DNA of 64,000 bases. Source: Runella rosea. GTDB lineage: Bacteria; Bacteroidota; Bacteroidia; Cytophagales; Spirosomataceae. Below are positions 1 through 8,807 of the stretch, one piece after another. Location of the stretch: NCBI RefSeq assembly GCF_003325355.1, contig NZ_CP030850.1:4147501-4211500 (forward strand). The letters are read 5' to 3'. Position 1 is the stretch's first letter. Every line of letters starts with the position of its first letter. The notes below the pieces were generated by a model. The model worked only from the letters and a program-made list of their open reading frames with translations. It was not told the origin of the DNA and did no database searches. The translations under genes and the position numbers were made by a program.

Positions 1-142
1 TATTCGGACTAATCCCCCCTAACTCTCCGTTTGGGAGTGCAAAAGTAAATGAAAATATCTTATATACAAAAAAGGTTATCGCTTTTTTTCTAAAAACATC
101 CTAATTTATCCACAACAAACTGTAAACGAGTAGGATAAGATT
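1..142. other. AT-rich non-coding edge of window
   Basis: No open frame or RNA gene is apparent in this stretch. It lies downstream of the first minus-strand gene. It contains one perfect TTATCCACA (106-114), which matches the DnaA-box consensus, but it is single, and the same nonamer also occurs inside coding sequence elsewhere in the window, so I do not read it as an origin. Confidence 0.5.
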
Positions 143-499
143 TTAAAAAAACTCAAGTTCTTCTTTGAAATAGCGAATCACATGCATTTTTAACAGCGTT
201 TCTTGAGAGATGAGACTAAAATGAGGTAGCTTTTCGACTACTCGCCAGTGGGGCCATCCATCTTTATCTAGCCCTTCCAACTCATAAAAACCCGAGAGAC
301 TCAATACTTTGCAGATAGCTATATGCATTAAATCTTGCTTTTGTTCTTTTGTAAACGTGATGGGGCCTTTTCCTAGCTCTTGTACCCCAATCAAAAACAG
401 TACACCATTTAAATCAGCAGGCCTCTTTCCAAGCACATTTTCAAGTACGTTGAGAAGTTCTTCCCACTCTGCCACTAGCTGCTCATCCACATTTGTCAT
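143..499 (-). CDS. Hypothetical protein, 118 aa
   Basis: I do not recognise this family. The product is a small acidic soluble protein with no signal peptide, membrane segment or metal motif. It opens with a Glu/Leu-rich helical stretch, has a central segment rich in Lys/Gln/Asp, and contains a GWPHW motif near residue 81. The ATG at 499 is the only early start. It is followed 48 bp upstream by a carboxymuconolactone-decarboxylase-like gene on the same strand, so the two could be co-transcribed. Composition looks like that of the neighbours and no function can be given. Confidence 0.6.
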   Translation of the reverse strand: MTNVDEQLVAEWEELLNVLENVLGKRPADLNGVLFLIGVQELGKGPITFTKEQKQDLMHIAICKVLSLSGFYELEGLDKDGWPHWRVVEKLPHFSLISQETLLKMHVIRYFKEELEFF

Positions 500-547
500 G
501 TCTTATGCGTTTAATTTGCTCAAGGAGCACTAAAAAATAAAGTTAAT

Positions 548-892
548 TTAGGGATTCTCGGATAAAGCATCCCAATACTCTACGGCTCGGCGGAGGTGAG
601 GTATCACAATTGTACCACCGATAAGTGTTGCAATAGAAAATACTTCCTGAATCTGCGCTTCTGTTACCCCTAGCTCTTTGCACTTACCAAGATGGTATTT
701 CACACAATCGTCACAGCGAAGGACCATTGAACACGCCAGGCCCAACATCTCTTTTGTAGCTTCATCGAGATGCCCAGGAGCGTAGCAATTGGTATCAAGG
801 TTGAATATTCTCTTAATAACGAGATTATCGGAGTCCATAATACGGTCGTTCATCCGACTCCGATAATCGTTGAATTGTTCTACTAATGACAT
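548..892 (-). CDS. AhpD-like / carboxymuconolactone decarboxylase family protein
   Basis: At 114 aa this is the usual size of a single-domain CMD-family protein. The family includes AhpD-type alkylhydroperoxidases and gamma-carboxymuconolactone decarboxylases. The AhpD signature E-x11-C-x2-C-x3-H is complete: Glu48, Cys60, Cys63 and His67 (RCDDCVKYH). That favours a thiol-based peroxidase or disulfide role over decarboxylation, since true decarboxylases lack the cysteine pair. There is no signal peptide, so it should be cytoplasmic. The substrate cannot be told from sequence and no aromatic-degradation genes are nearby. Confidence 0.85.
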   Translation of the reverse strand: MSLVEQFNDYRSRMNDRIMDSDNLVIKRIFNLDTNCYAPGHLDEATKEMLGLACSMVLRCDDCVKYHLGKCKELGVTEAQIQEVFSIATLIGGTIVIPHLRRAVEYWDALSENP

Positions 893-921
893 ACTGTATA
901 TATATAAGGTACAAAATTTAG

Positions 922-3609
922 TTACTCAGGCGTTGTTTCGACAGATGTAGGCAGGCTTCCGTATTTGATTTTATGGACAGATGTGTGTTCTATTAAATCA
1001 GCCACCAAGCCCGTCCAACCCGTTTGATGAGCCGCTCCTAAGCCAGCTCCCGTATCTCCATTGAAGTATTCGTAAAACAGGTACAAATCTTTAAAGTGGT
1101 GGTCTTGCTGAAACAGCTCATTTCCAGTATAAACAGGAATATTTCCAAGCTTATTTCTACGAAAAATACTGATAAGACGTTCTGCGAGCGAAACCGCCGC
1201 TTCTTTCACCGTCATTACATTCCCAGAATTGGTGGGATATTCTATTTCATAATCATCACCATAGTAATTATAGAACTTCAACAGGGAGTCAATAATGAGA
1301 AAATTGAGGGGAAACCAAATCGGGCCCCGCCAGTTGGAATTTCCACCAAAAATACTGCTATCAGATTCAGCAGGGGTATATTTTACCCTCAGAACTTCTC
1401 CATTTACAAAAAACTCATAGGGATGTTCATCATGATATTTTGACAATGCCCGAATTCCATAATCAGAAAGAAACTCGGTTTCATCAAACATACGCTTTAA
1501 GAGCATTTTCATCCGGTGCCCTCTCAGTAAAGCCAGCAAATGTGACTCTCCTTTGCCAGGTTCGTGCCAACGCGAAATCAACGAGGCCAAATCAGGGCGG
1601 TTATTTAGTACCCATTCTACGCGACGCTTAAAGTCGGGAAGTTTGGTAAGAAGTTCTTCATCCAAAATTTCAACGGCAAAAAGCGGAATCAAGCCCACCA
1701 TCGAGCGCACTTTCAACAGTTTACTTTTGCCGTCGGGGGTATGAAGTACATCATAATAAAACTGGTCTTCTTCGTCCCAAAGACTTATTTTTTGATCTCC
1801 AAGGGATTTCATTGCCGCTGTAATGTGCAAGAAGTGCTCAAAGAATTTGGAGGCCATGTCCTGATATACAGGGCGCACTAGCGAAATCTCACAGGCAATC
1901 CGAAGCATATTTAGGGTGTACATCGCCATCCATCCAGTACCATCGGCCTGTTCGAGGTGCCCCCCAGTGGGCAATTCTGCACTTCTATCAAATACCCCAA
2001 TATTATCAAGTCCTAAAAAGCCTCCCGCAAAAATGTTATTTCCTTCCGCATCTTTACGGTTTACCCACCATGTAAAATTAAGGAGCAGTTTATGGAAAAT
2101 CCTTTCTAAGAAGGCTACATCCCCAATTCCATTTAATTCCCGGTCAATTTCATATACTTTCCACGTAGCCCACGCATGTACGGGTGGGTTAACATCCGAA
2201 AAATTCCACTCATAGGCCGGAAGCTGCCCGTTGGGGTGCATATAATACTCTCGAAGAATTACCGCCAATTGACGTTTGGCAAAATAGGGGTCCAAACGAG
2301 AGAGAGTAACGGTATGGAAAGCCAAATCCCACGCAGCAAACCACGGATATTCCCACTTATCAGGCATCGAAAGGATATTCGCAGTATACATGTGTTTCCA
2401 TGTAAGATTGCGAGGGTAAGCGCGGCCTTTAAACTCAAATGGCATTTTAGGATCGCCTTTGAGCCATTCATTTATGTTATAATAGAAAAACTGCTTATTC
2501 CAAAGCATCCCAGCAAAGGCTTGGCGCTGAATGGTGCGCAGTTCAGGGTCGGTCACATTTTGCTGGAGGTCGTCATAAAACTCATCGGCTTCCTCTTGAC
2601 GCAGCTTAAATATTTCATCAAAGTCACTAAAAGAATTTGCCTGATTGGTCTGATTAGAAAAACGCAAACGAATCGAAACACTTTCGCCCGCAGGAACAAC
2701 TTTTTTAAAATGTCCAGCGGCTTTAGAACCTATCTGATTAGGATTTACATACTGTTTTTTGCCCGTAACTACATAATTGTTGATTCCATCTTTGGTGTAC
2801 GGGTTCGCATTGGGCTTTCCAAAAATACGCTCACTGTTGGTTTCATTCTCGCAAAATAGCAGCTCATCCGCTCCTTCTAAAAACAGTTTATATTTTCCGA
2901 GCAAGCGGTGATTTACTTCAATCTGCCGATTGGCGATTCCATTCAGTATAGGTTTATAATTAAATTGATCATATCCCCACGACCAAGTATTTCGAAACCA
3001 AAGGGTCGGTAAAATGGTCAGCGGAGCATCTTCTGTATAACGGTTATGGGCCGTTATTTTGATGAGAATGTCATTTTCGTCGGCCTTTGCGTACTCAATA
3101 AATATATCAAAGTAGCGATTATCGTTAAAAATACCCGTGTCAACAATCTCGTATTCGGGCTGGAGGCGGTTGCGTTTACGGTTCTCCTCGGCAAGTTTGG
3201 CGTAAGGAAACGCCACCTGTGGATATTTATAGAGCATTTTCATGTAAGAATGCGTAGGAGTACTATCTAAATAGTAGTACAATTCCTTTACATCTTCACC
3301 ATGGTTTCCTTCGGGACCAGTTACACCATAAAAACGCTCTTTGATAATTGGGTCTTGGTGGTTCCAAAAACCAAAAGCCAAGCAGATATGGCCTTTATTG
3401 TCAGAAATCCCCCCAAGGCCGTCTTCACCCCAACGATAAGAATAAGAGCGAGAGAGCTCATGGGAAATAAAGCCCCAAGAGTCGCCCCAGTAGCTATAAT
3501 CTTCGCGAACGGTTCCCCATTGGCGTTCGGCCAAATAGGGGCCCCATTTCTTCCAACCTTTATTATCGGCCCGCGCATGAATACGTTTTCTTTCGGCAGT
3601 ATCTTTCAT
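922..3609 (-). CDS. GH63-like glucosidase (MGH1-type)
   Basis: This is a large 895-aa protein of the glycosidase GH63/MGH1-like group, an (alpha/alpha)6-barrel fold that includes processing alpha-glucosidase and bacterial YgjK. Family-like stretches are the N-terminal WGPYLAERQWGTVREDYS, WDLAFHTV near residue 430 (the region of the catalytic Asp) and GPIWFPLNFLIIDSLL near residue 780. No signal peptide is visible, so it is probably cytoplasmic and may act on storage or compatible-solute glycosides such as glucosylglycerate or mannosylglycerate. It is transcribed divergently from the exported nucleosidase gene. Family assignment is firm; the substrate is not determined. Confidence 0.85.
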   Translation of the reverse strand: MKDTAERKRIHARADNKGWKKWGPYLAERQWGTVREDYSYWGDSWGFISHELSRSYSYRWGEDGLGGISDNKGHICLAFGFWNHQDPIIKERFYGVTGPEGNHGEDVKELYYYLDSTPTHSYMKMLYKYPQVAFPYAKLAEENRKRNRLQPEYEIVDTGIFNDNRYFDIFIEYAKADENDILIKITAHNRYTEDAPLTILPTLWFRNTWSWGYDQFNYKPILNGIANRQIEVNHRLLGKYKLFLEGADELLFCENETNSERIFGKPNANPYTKDGINNYVVTGKKQYVNPNQIGSKAAGHFKKVVPAGESVSIRLRFSNQTNQANSFSDFDEIFKLRQEEADEFYDDLQQNVTDPELRTIQRQAFAGMLWNKQFFYYNINEWLKGDPKMPFEFKGRAYPRNLTWKHMYTANILSMPDKWEYPWFAAWDLAFHTVTLSRLDPYFAKRQLAVILREYYMHPNGQLPAYEWNFSDVNPPVHAWATWKVYEIDRELNGIGDVAFLERIFHKLLLNFTWWVNRKDAEGNNIFAGGFLGLDNIGVFDRSAELPTGGHLEQADGTGWMAMYTLNMLRIACEISLVRPVYQDMASKFFEHFLHITAAMKSLGDQKISLWDEEDQFYYDVLHTPDGKSKLLKVRSMVGLIPLFAVEILDEELLTKLPDFKRRVEWVLNNRPDLASLISRWHEPGKGESHLLALLRGHRMKMLLKRMFDETEFLSDYGIRALSKYHDEHPYEFFVNGEVLRVKYTPAESDSSIFGGNSNWRGPIWFPLNFLIIDSLLKFYNYYGDDYEIEYPTNSGNVMTVKEAAVSLAERLISIFRRNKLGNIPVYTGNELFQQDHHFKDLYLFYEYFNGDTGAGLGAAHQTGWTGLVADLIEHTSVHKIKYGSLPTSVETTPE

Positions 3610-3712
3610 CTTAAGTTAAAGTGGGTTAACTGGGAATCCACAAAAATAGTGAATACCCAATACGTTTTTGTGCAAATTTGTACCAAATAAGCATTTATTA
3701 ACCCTTATCGCT

Positions 3713-4549
3713 ATGATATTTAACTCTTTTTTACGTCAGAAGTTAGTAATCCTTCTGATTTTCGCCCCTTTACTGTCTGGTTTTGCGCAGATTTATCCAC
3801 ATAAACCTGTTACGGCGCTGTTGGGCGCTTTGGATGAAGAAATCGAATTATTACGTAGTTCGTTACAAAAACCCAAGATGAAAATGGTTCATGGAATACC
3901 GTTCTACTACGGAAAAATCGGAAAGCACCGCGTTGTAATTGTAAAAACGGGAATCGGAAAGGTCAATGCGACCATGACGGCCGCCTTCTTGCTGCAAAAA
4001 TTTCATCCAGAGCGCGTTATATTCACCGGAATCGCAGGAGGGCTTCATCCTGATTTAAACCCTGGCGACATTGTTATCGGGAAACAAACATTGCAATACG
4101 ATTTCGGGCAATTTACTAACGAGGGCCTCCAAACTGGAAAAACCCGCAACCCAATCAATCGTGAGCTGAACCCTTTGTTTTTTCAAGCCGATTCTTTGTT
4201 GCTGATTGCTGCGCAATCGGCCGCAAAAACCACAGATTTTCAAAAATTAGCCAATCAAGCCAAACTTCCTTATATCATAACAGGTACCATCGTCACGGGC
4301 GATTTGTTTGTTACGTCTGAAACAAAAGTCAACGAGCTCCGTAAACAATTTGATGCCGACGCCACCGAAATGGAAGGCGCCGCCGTGGCCCAATTGTGTT
4401 GGCAACAGCAAGTACCTTGTTTGGTCATCAGAAGTATGAGCGATAAAGCCGACAGCAAAGCGCGGGAAAGTATTGACAGCTTCAAAAAAACAGCCTCTTA
4501 CAATTCGGCCCATCTTTTACTGAATATGTTATCTAAACTGCCTAATTAA
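3713..4549 (+). CDS. Exported 5'-methylthioadenosine/S-adenosylhomocysteine nucleosidase-like protein
   Basis: The phosphorylase/nucleosidase fold (PNP_UDP_1) is clear: TALLGALDEEIELL at the start of the domain, KTGIGKVNATMTA, FTGIAGGLHPDLNPGDIVIG, DATEMEGAAVAQLC with the substrate-binding Glu, and RSMSDKAD with the catalytic Asp. These are the hallmarks of MTA/SAH nucleosidase, which cleaves the glycosidic bond to release adenine. I place the start at the ATG at 3713, 15 codons inside the longest frame, because it opens a good signal peptide (hydrophobic core VILLIFAPLLSGFAQ, likely cut after FAQ), giving 278 aa. Export is atypical because family members are normally cytoplasmic. It could salvage periplasmic nucleosides. 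Confidence 0.85.
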   Translation: MIFNSFLRQKLVILLIFAPLLSGFAQIYPHKPVTALLGALDEEIELLRSSLQKPKMKMVHGIPFYYGKIGKHRVVIVKTGIGKVNATMTAAFLLQKFHPERVIFTGIAGGLHPDLNPGDIVIGKQTLQYDFGQFTNEGLQTGKTRNPINRELNPLFFQADSLLLIAAQSAAKTTDFQKLANQAKLPYIITGTIVTGDLFVTSETKVNELRKQFDADATEMEGAAVAQLCWQQQVPCLVIRSMSDKADSKARESIDSFKKTASYNSAHLLLNMLSKLPN

Positions 4550-4598
4550 TAGACTTTTTGCGCTTAATTTGCTCTTCAACCTTACCTCTTAATCGGTC

Positions 4599-6161
4599 AT
4601 GAAAAAAATCAAATGGTCAGCCTTCGGGTTGGTGTTTTTAGCCATTATTTTGGTACTTACGGCATTTGCTCTCTACAATGGCCGCGACCACCACCCTGGC
4701 TATTCGCTTAATTTAGACATCAAATCGCCCAAAGATTCTGTCACCTACAAAGCAGGATTTTGTGCTTTAAAAATTACTCCCGAAATAACGGAGAAATGGA
4801 GTGACAAAAACAAAGATGCCGCTTTTAACGAAGATGACGGCGATACCTTTGAAGACAAAAACGGTAACGGCAAATTTGATACTTATTGGATAGCTGGCTT
4901 TAGTAAAAAACGCGCGGCCAACGGTGTTCATGATGATTTGTGGGCGAGAACGATGGTTTTGGACGATGGTCATACGCGCATGGCAGTCGTTGCGGTTGAT
5001 TTGATTGGCTTTCCGCACACCAATGTATTGAACGTTCGTAAAAAACTCGCAGACCAATTTGGTATTACTTACACAGTTATATGCAGCACTCACAACCACG
5101 AAGGCCCAGACATGCTCGGCCTGTGGGGCGAGGGAATGTTTACCAGAGGTGTCAATCCCATTTATGAAAAATGGGTAGAAGATCGCATCGTTGAATCAAT
5201 CGGGGTGGCAGTAAAAAACTTAAGAACGGCGCATCTCCGCGTAGCCCAAGATATATCAGGGATAGCCGACTCCCTCAACATGGATACCCGAAAGCCTATT
5301 GTAAAAGATGCAGGCATTTATATTTTACAGGCAACTGATGCCCAAACAGATTCAACGTTGGGCAGTTTTGTGGTTTGGGGAAATCATCCCGAAACCATGT
5401 GGAGCAAAAACACATTGATTACTTCGGACTTTCCCCATTATGTGCGCGAGGGCATCGAAAAGGGCGTGTATGATGATAAAACATTAGCCAAAAAAGGTTT
5501 AGGGGGCATTGTCGTTTATGCTTCAGGTTGTGTTGGTGGCTTAATGACCACGCGCCCCGTTGTTAAAATCAAAGACCCATTTAAAGATATTTATTATGAA
5601 GAACCTACCTTCGAAAAAATTAATGCGCAGGGCACAACCTTGGCTTTATTGGCGCTGAATGCCCTAGAAAAGGCCGAGCCAGTCTCGGGCGGAATCAGTC
5701 TTTTGGCCAAAACGATTGAATTGCCCTTGGGAAATTGGCTATTTCATTTAGGAATTGCGTTGAATGTTATTGAAGGTGGTTACAGTAGTTGGGGACACTT
5801 GCGGACAGAGGTGGCCGCTTGGAACATCGGCGAAGTCAGTTTTATTACCATTCCGGGAGAATTATACCCTGAAATCGCCAACGGAGGAATTGAAACACCC
5901 AAAGAAGGTGATTTCAAGTTGACAAACGCCGTTGAAACCCCGCCATTGCGTCAACTCATGCCTGGGAAGTATAAGTTTGTCTTGGGACTGGCCAATGACG
6001 AACTCGGCTATATCATTCCTAAATCCGAATGGGACAAAGAGACTCCTTTTTTATACGACTCACCCAAGGCACATTACGGAGAAGTAAATTCTTCTGGGCC
6101 CGAAACCGCACCTATGCTGCATAAAACCCTGAAAGAAATGCTCGAAAAACTCTCTCAATAA
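4599..6161 (+). CDS. Neutral/alkaline ceramidase-like hydrolase, membrane-anchored
   Basis: This 520-aa protein has a single N-terminal membrane anchor (about residues 7-27) and a domain resembling the neutral ceramidase N-terminal hydrolase: KAGFCALKITPE opening strand, the metal-ligand motif CSTHNHEGPD near residue 165, and WGNHPETM near residue 268. A Ca2+-loop-like insert, DKNKDAAF...DKNGNGKFD (about 69-94), is embedded in the first part of the domain, much like a dockerin or EF-hand loop. It probably faces the periplasm. Given a serine palmitoyltransferase elsewhere in the window, a sphingolipid amide substrate is plausible but unproven. It starts 49 bp after the nucleosidase gene. Confidence 0.75.
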   Translation: MKKIKWSAFGLVFLAIILVLTAFALYNGRDHHPGYSLNLDIKSPKDSVTYKAGFCALKITPEITEKWSDKNKDAAFNEDDGDTFEDKNGNGKFDTYWIAGFSKKRAANGVHDDLWARTMVLDDGHTRMAVVAVDLIGFPHTNVLNVRKKLADQFGITYTVICSTHNHEGPDMLGLWGEGMFTRGVNPIYEKWVEDRIVESIGVAVKNLRTAHLRVAQDISGIADSLNMDTRKPIVKDAGIYILQATDAQTDSTLGSFVVWGNHPETMWSKNTLITSDFPHYVREGIEKGVYDDKTLAKKGLGGIVVYASGCVGGLMTTRPVVKIKDPFKDIYYEEPTFEKINAQGTTLALLALNALEKAEPVSGGISLLAKTIELPLGNWLFHLGIALNVIEGGYSSWGHLRTEVAAWNIGEVSFITIPGELYPEIANGGIETPKEGDFKLTNAVETPPLRQLMPGKYKFVLGLANDELGYIIPKSEWDKETPFLYDSPKAHYGEVNSSGPETAPMLHKTLKEMLEKLSQ

Positions 6162-6187
6162 AACGAAACGTTGAGTTTGTAAAATTG

Positions 6188-6233
6188 TTTTTTTAAAAGA
6201 AAGATGAAATGTTCTATTTTTCTTTTAAAAAAA
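6188..6233. terminator. AT-rich 15-bp perfect inverted repeat
   Basis: Two perfect 15-nt arms, TTTTTTTAAAAGAAA (6188-6202) and its complement (6219-6233), flank a 16-nt loop directly after the ceramidase-like gene. The stem is almost GC-free, so it would be a weak intrinsic terminator; it might instead be an mRNA end-protecting hairpin. Confidence 0.4.
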
Positions 6234-6314
6234 CGCATATTTCAACCGTGTCTTTAGCGTTACATAGTGTATTCCAAATAATCAGCGTCTAACAGCGCAA
6301 AATCTTCATCACTT

Positions 6315-7943
6315 ATGACAAATCGTGAATTTCATCAACAACTGCTGGACCAACTCCAAAAACGATATGAACAAGTCAAACTTGGCGGCGGACAAAAAAA
6401 CATTGAAAAACACAAAGCCAAAGGAAAACTAACCGCCCGCGAACGCATTGCCTACTTATTGGACGATGAAAATAATTTTGTAGAAATCGGTGCTTTTGTC
6501 GGCGATGGCATGTATGCCGACGAAGGCGGCTGCCCATCGGGGGGAGTGGTGATTGGAATTGGCAAAGTATCGGGTCGGCAGTGTGTGATTGTCGCCAATG
6601 ACGCCACCGTCAAAGCAGGGGCGTGGTTTCCGATAACGGCCAAGAAAAACCTGCGGGCGCAGGAAATTGCCATTGAAAACCGTTTACCCATCATTTATTT
6701 GGTCGACAGCGCGGGCATTTATCTTCCGCTTCAAGCCGATGTTTTTGCTGATAAAGAACACTTTGGACGGATTTTTCGCAATAATGCCATCATGTCGTCC
6801 ATGGGCATTTTGCAGGTAGCGGCCATCATGGGAAGCTGCGTAGCGGGTGGGGCTTATCTGCCGATTATGTCCGACGAAGCCCTGATTGTGGAAGGAACAG
6901 GCTCCATCTTTTTGGCAGGGCCGTACTTGGTCAAAGCCTCCATCGGCGAAGAAGTAGATGCAGAAACTTTAGGCGGAGCGTCTACGCATTGCGAAATTTC
7001 GGGAGTGACCGACAATAAATACCCTGACGACCCTTCTTGTTTGGATGCTATCAAACGAATTTTTGATAAAGTAGGCCACAACGAAACGGCTGGTTTTGAC
7101 CGTATTGCGCCCACACCGCCAGTCAAAAATCCCGATGAAATTTTCGATATTCTTCCCGCCGACCGCAATAAGCCGTATGATATGCGGGAAATTATTGAGC
7201 GGATTGTGGATAATTCAGAATTTGAGGAATATAAAAAGCTGTACGGGCAAACAATCCTATGCGGATATGCGCGCGTAGAAGGTTGGGCGGTGGGTATCGT
7301 GGCCAACCAGCGCAAAATTGTGAAAGCCAAAAAAGGAAGCGGTACAGCAAATGAAATGCAAATGGGTGGTGTCATTTATTCAGATTCGGCGGACAAAGCC
7401 GCTCGGTTTATCATGACCTGTAATCAGAAAAAAATTCCGCTCGTTTTTCTGCATGATGTCACTGGTTTCATGGTGGGCAGTCGGTCTGAGCAAGGCGGAA
7501 TTATCAAAGATGGGGCCAAAATGGTGAACGCCGTGGCCAACTCAATTGTCCCCAAATTTACGTTTATCATCGGCAACTCTTACGGTGCTGGCAACTACGC
7601 CATGTGCGGAAAAGCCTACGACCCTCGATTGATTTTTGCATGGCCCACGTCGCAATTAGCCGTCATGAGCGGGGCATCCGCCGCCAAAACGCTATTACAA
7701 ATTCAGGTAGCAACGCTCAAAGCCAAAGGCCAAACCATCACGCCTGAAGCCGAAAACGAACTATTGACCGAAATCACCGATCGTTATACCACGCAACTTT
7801 CCCCTTATTACGCCGCTTCTCACCTCTGGACCGACGGCATCATTCATCCTTTGGAAACCCGCCATATTATTGCCACGGGAATTGAAGCCGCCAATCACGC
7901 GCCGATTTCCAAACCGTTTAGTGTAGGAGTCATTCAGACCTAA
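6315..7943 (+). CDS. Acyl-CoA carboxylase, carboxyltransferase (beta) subunit
   Basis: This is a 542-aa biotin-dependent carboxyltransferase of the methylcrotonoyl-/propionyl-CoA carboxylase beta family. It has the two crotonase-like halves expected: an N-terminal half with KLTARERIAYLLD, YLVDSAGIYLPLQ and AGGAYLPIMSDE, and a C-terminal half with VFLHDVTGFMVG, GNSYGAGNYAMCGKAYDPR and the MSGASAAKTL region. The AGGAYLPIMSDE form most resembles the methylcrotonoyl-CoA (leucine catabolism) type. No biotin carboxylase/carrier subunit is adjacent, so the alpha subunit must be encoded elsewhere. Family is certain, acyl substrate inferred. Confidence 0.9.
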   Translation: MTNREFHQQLLDQLQKRYEQVKLGGGQKNIEKHKAKGKLTARERIAYLLDDENNFVEIGAFVGDGMYADEGGCPSGGVVIGIGKVSGRQCVIVANDATVKAGAWFPITAKKNLRAQEIAIENRLPIIYLVDSAGIYLPLQADVFADKEHFGRIFRNNAIMSSMGILQVAAIMGSCVAGGAYLPIMSDEALIVEGTGSIFLAGPYLVKASIGEEVDAETLGGASTHCEISGVTDNKYPDDPSCLDAIKRIFDKVGHNETAGFDRIAPTPPVKNPDEIFDILPADRNKPYDMREIIERIVDNSEFEEYKKLYGQTILCGYARVEGWAVGIVANQRKIVKAKKGSGTANEMQMGGVIYSDSADKAARFIMTCNQKKIPLVFLHDVTGFMVGSRSEQGGIIKDGAKMVNAVANSIVPKFTFIIGNSYGAGNYAMCGKAYDPRLIFAWPTSQLAVMSGASAAKTLLQIQVATLKAKGQTITPEAENELLTEITDRYTTQLSPYYAASHLWTDGIIHPLETRHIIATGIEAANHAPISKPFSVGVIQT

Positions 7944-7972
7944 AAATCAAATTTTCAAGGCTTTCAGAGACC

Positions 7973-8755
7973 ATGACAAAAGAATCTGCCGCCAATACCC
8001 CAAAAGTCACCATCATAATGCCCGTATACAACGGCGCAAAAACATTGGAACGAGCAGTCAGTTCAATTCTTAATCAAACCTATCACAACTGGCAACTTCT
8101 TATACTGGACGACGGCTCTACTGATGAAACCGTTGAGGTAGCCCGCCGCTTTCAAGATATGCGGGTGCAAGTATTGACTGACGGTCAACACAAAGGTATC
8201 GCAGCAAGGCTGAATCAGGCGGTTAGCTTGGCTACTGGAAAATACATTGCCCGAATGGACTCAGATGATTTTTCTTATCCTGAGCGTCTTTCCAAACAAG
8301 TACAATTTCTGGAAACGCACCTTAGCGTTGATTTAGTAGGGACCCATATTCGTCTCCTCAACCGCGAAGGTCAAGACATAGGCACTCATATTTTCCCAAG
8401 CCACCATGCTCAAATTACCGCAAGACCTTGGCTCAAAAGTATTTCAGTTGCTCATCCCACTTGGTGTGGCAAAACGGCGTGGTTTCAAAAATGGAAATAC
8501 CGAGACATTTTAAAAAATGAAGATCAAGACCTTCTTCTCCGTGCGCATGAAAGCAGCACTTACGCCAATTTACCCGAAATTCTATTAGACTATACGTTCA
8601 TTTATTCCTTCCAGAAGTCCCTTTTTTCTCGTTGGGGCTCCGCTGTGACAATGCACCATTTTTATATACAAAAGAGGATGCCTATTTGGTATAAAATTAG
8701 CTTATTTTTTGTTTTTATTAAATTTTTCCGTGATTTTTTCACAAAAAGATGTTGA
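7973..8755 (+). CDS. Family 2 glycosyltransferase
   Basis: This 260-aa GT-A fold glycosyltransferase has the standard N-terminus TIIMPVYNGAKTLERAV, ILDDGSTDET for the nucleotide, and a D-x-D element in ARMDSDDFSYPERL (about residue 90). The C-terminus is hydrophobic and basic (FFVFIKFFRDFF), consistent with membrane association. It is the first gene of a four-gene glycan operon (GT2, GT4, sugar-phosphate transferase, acetyltransferase). It probably adds a sugar to a lipid-linked intermediate at the cytoplasmic face. Confidence 0.88.
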   Translation: MTKESAANTPKVTIIMPVYNGAKTLERAVSSILNQTYHNWQLLILDDGSTDETVEVARRFQDMRVQVLTDGQHKGIAARLNQAVSLATGKYIARMDSDDFSYPERLSKQVQFLETHLSVDLVGTHIRLLNREGQDIGTHIFPSHHAQITARPWLKSISVAHPTWCGKTAWFQKWKYRDILKNEDQDLLLRAHESSTYANLPEILLDYTFIYSFQKSLFSRWGSAVTMHHFYIQKRMPIWYKISLFFVFIKFFRDFFTKRC

Positions 8756-8807
8756 CATACCGAAGATAATAGCGTCTAACCAGTAGACCTAAATACTATC
8801 GGTAGGG

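Noticed and set aside
106-114. Perfect DnaA-box-like TTATCCACA, with others at 3793-3801, 58277-58285 and 62392-62400
   Set aside because: The copies are isolated and three lie inside genes; no AT-rich unwinding element, dnaA or dnaN is near, so there is no case for an origin.
2176-2859. 227-aa open frame on the plus strand opposite the GH63-like gene
   Set aside because: Antisense reading of a clearly recognised glycosidase, with no family resemblance of its own.
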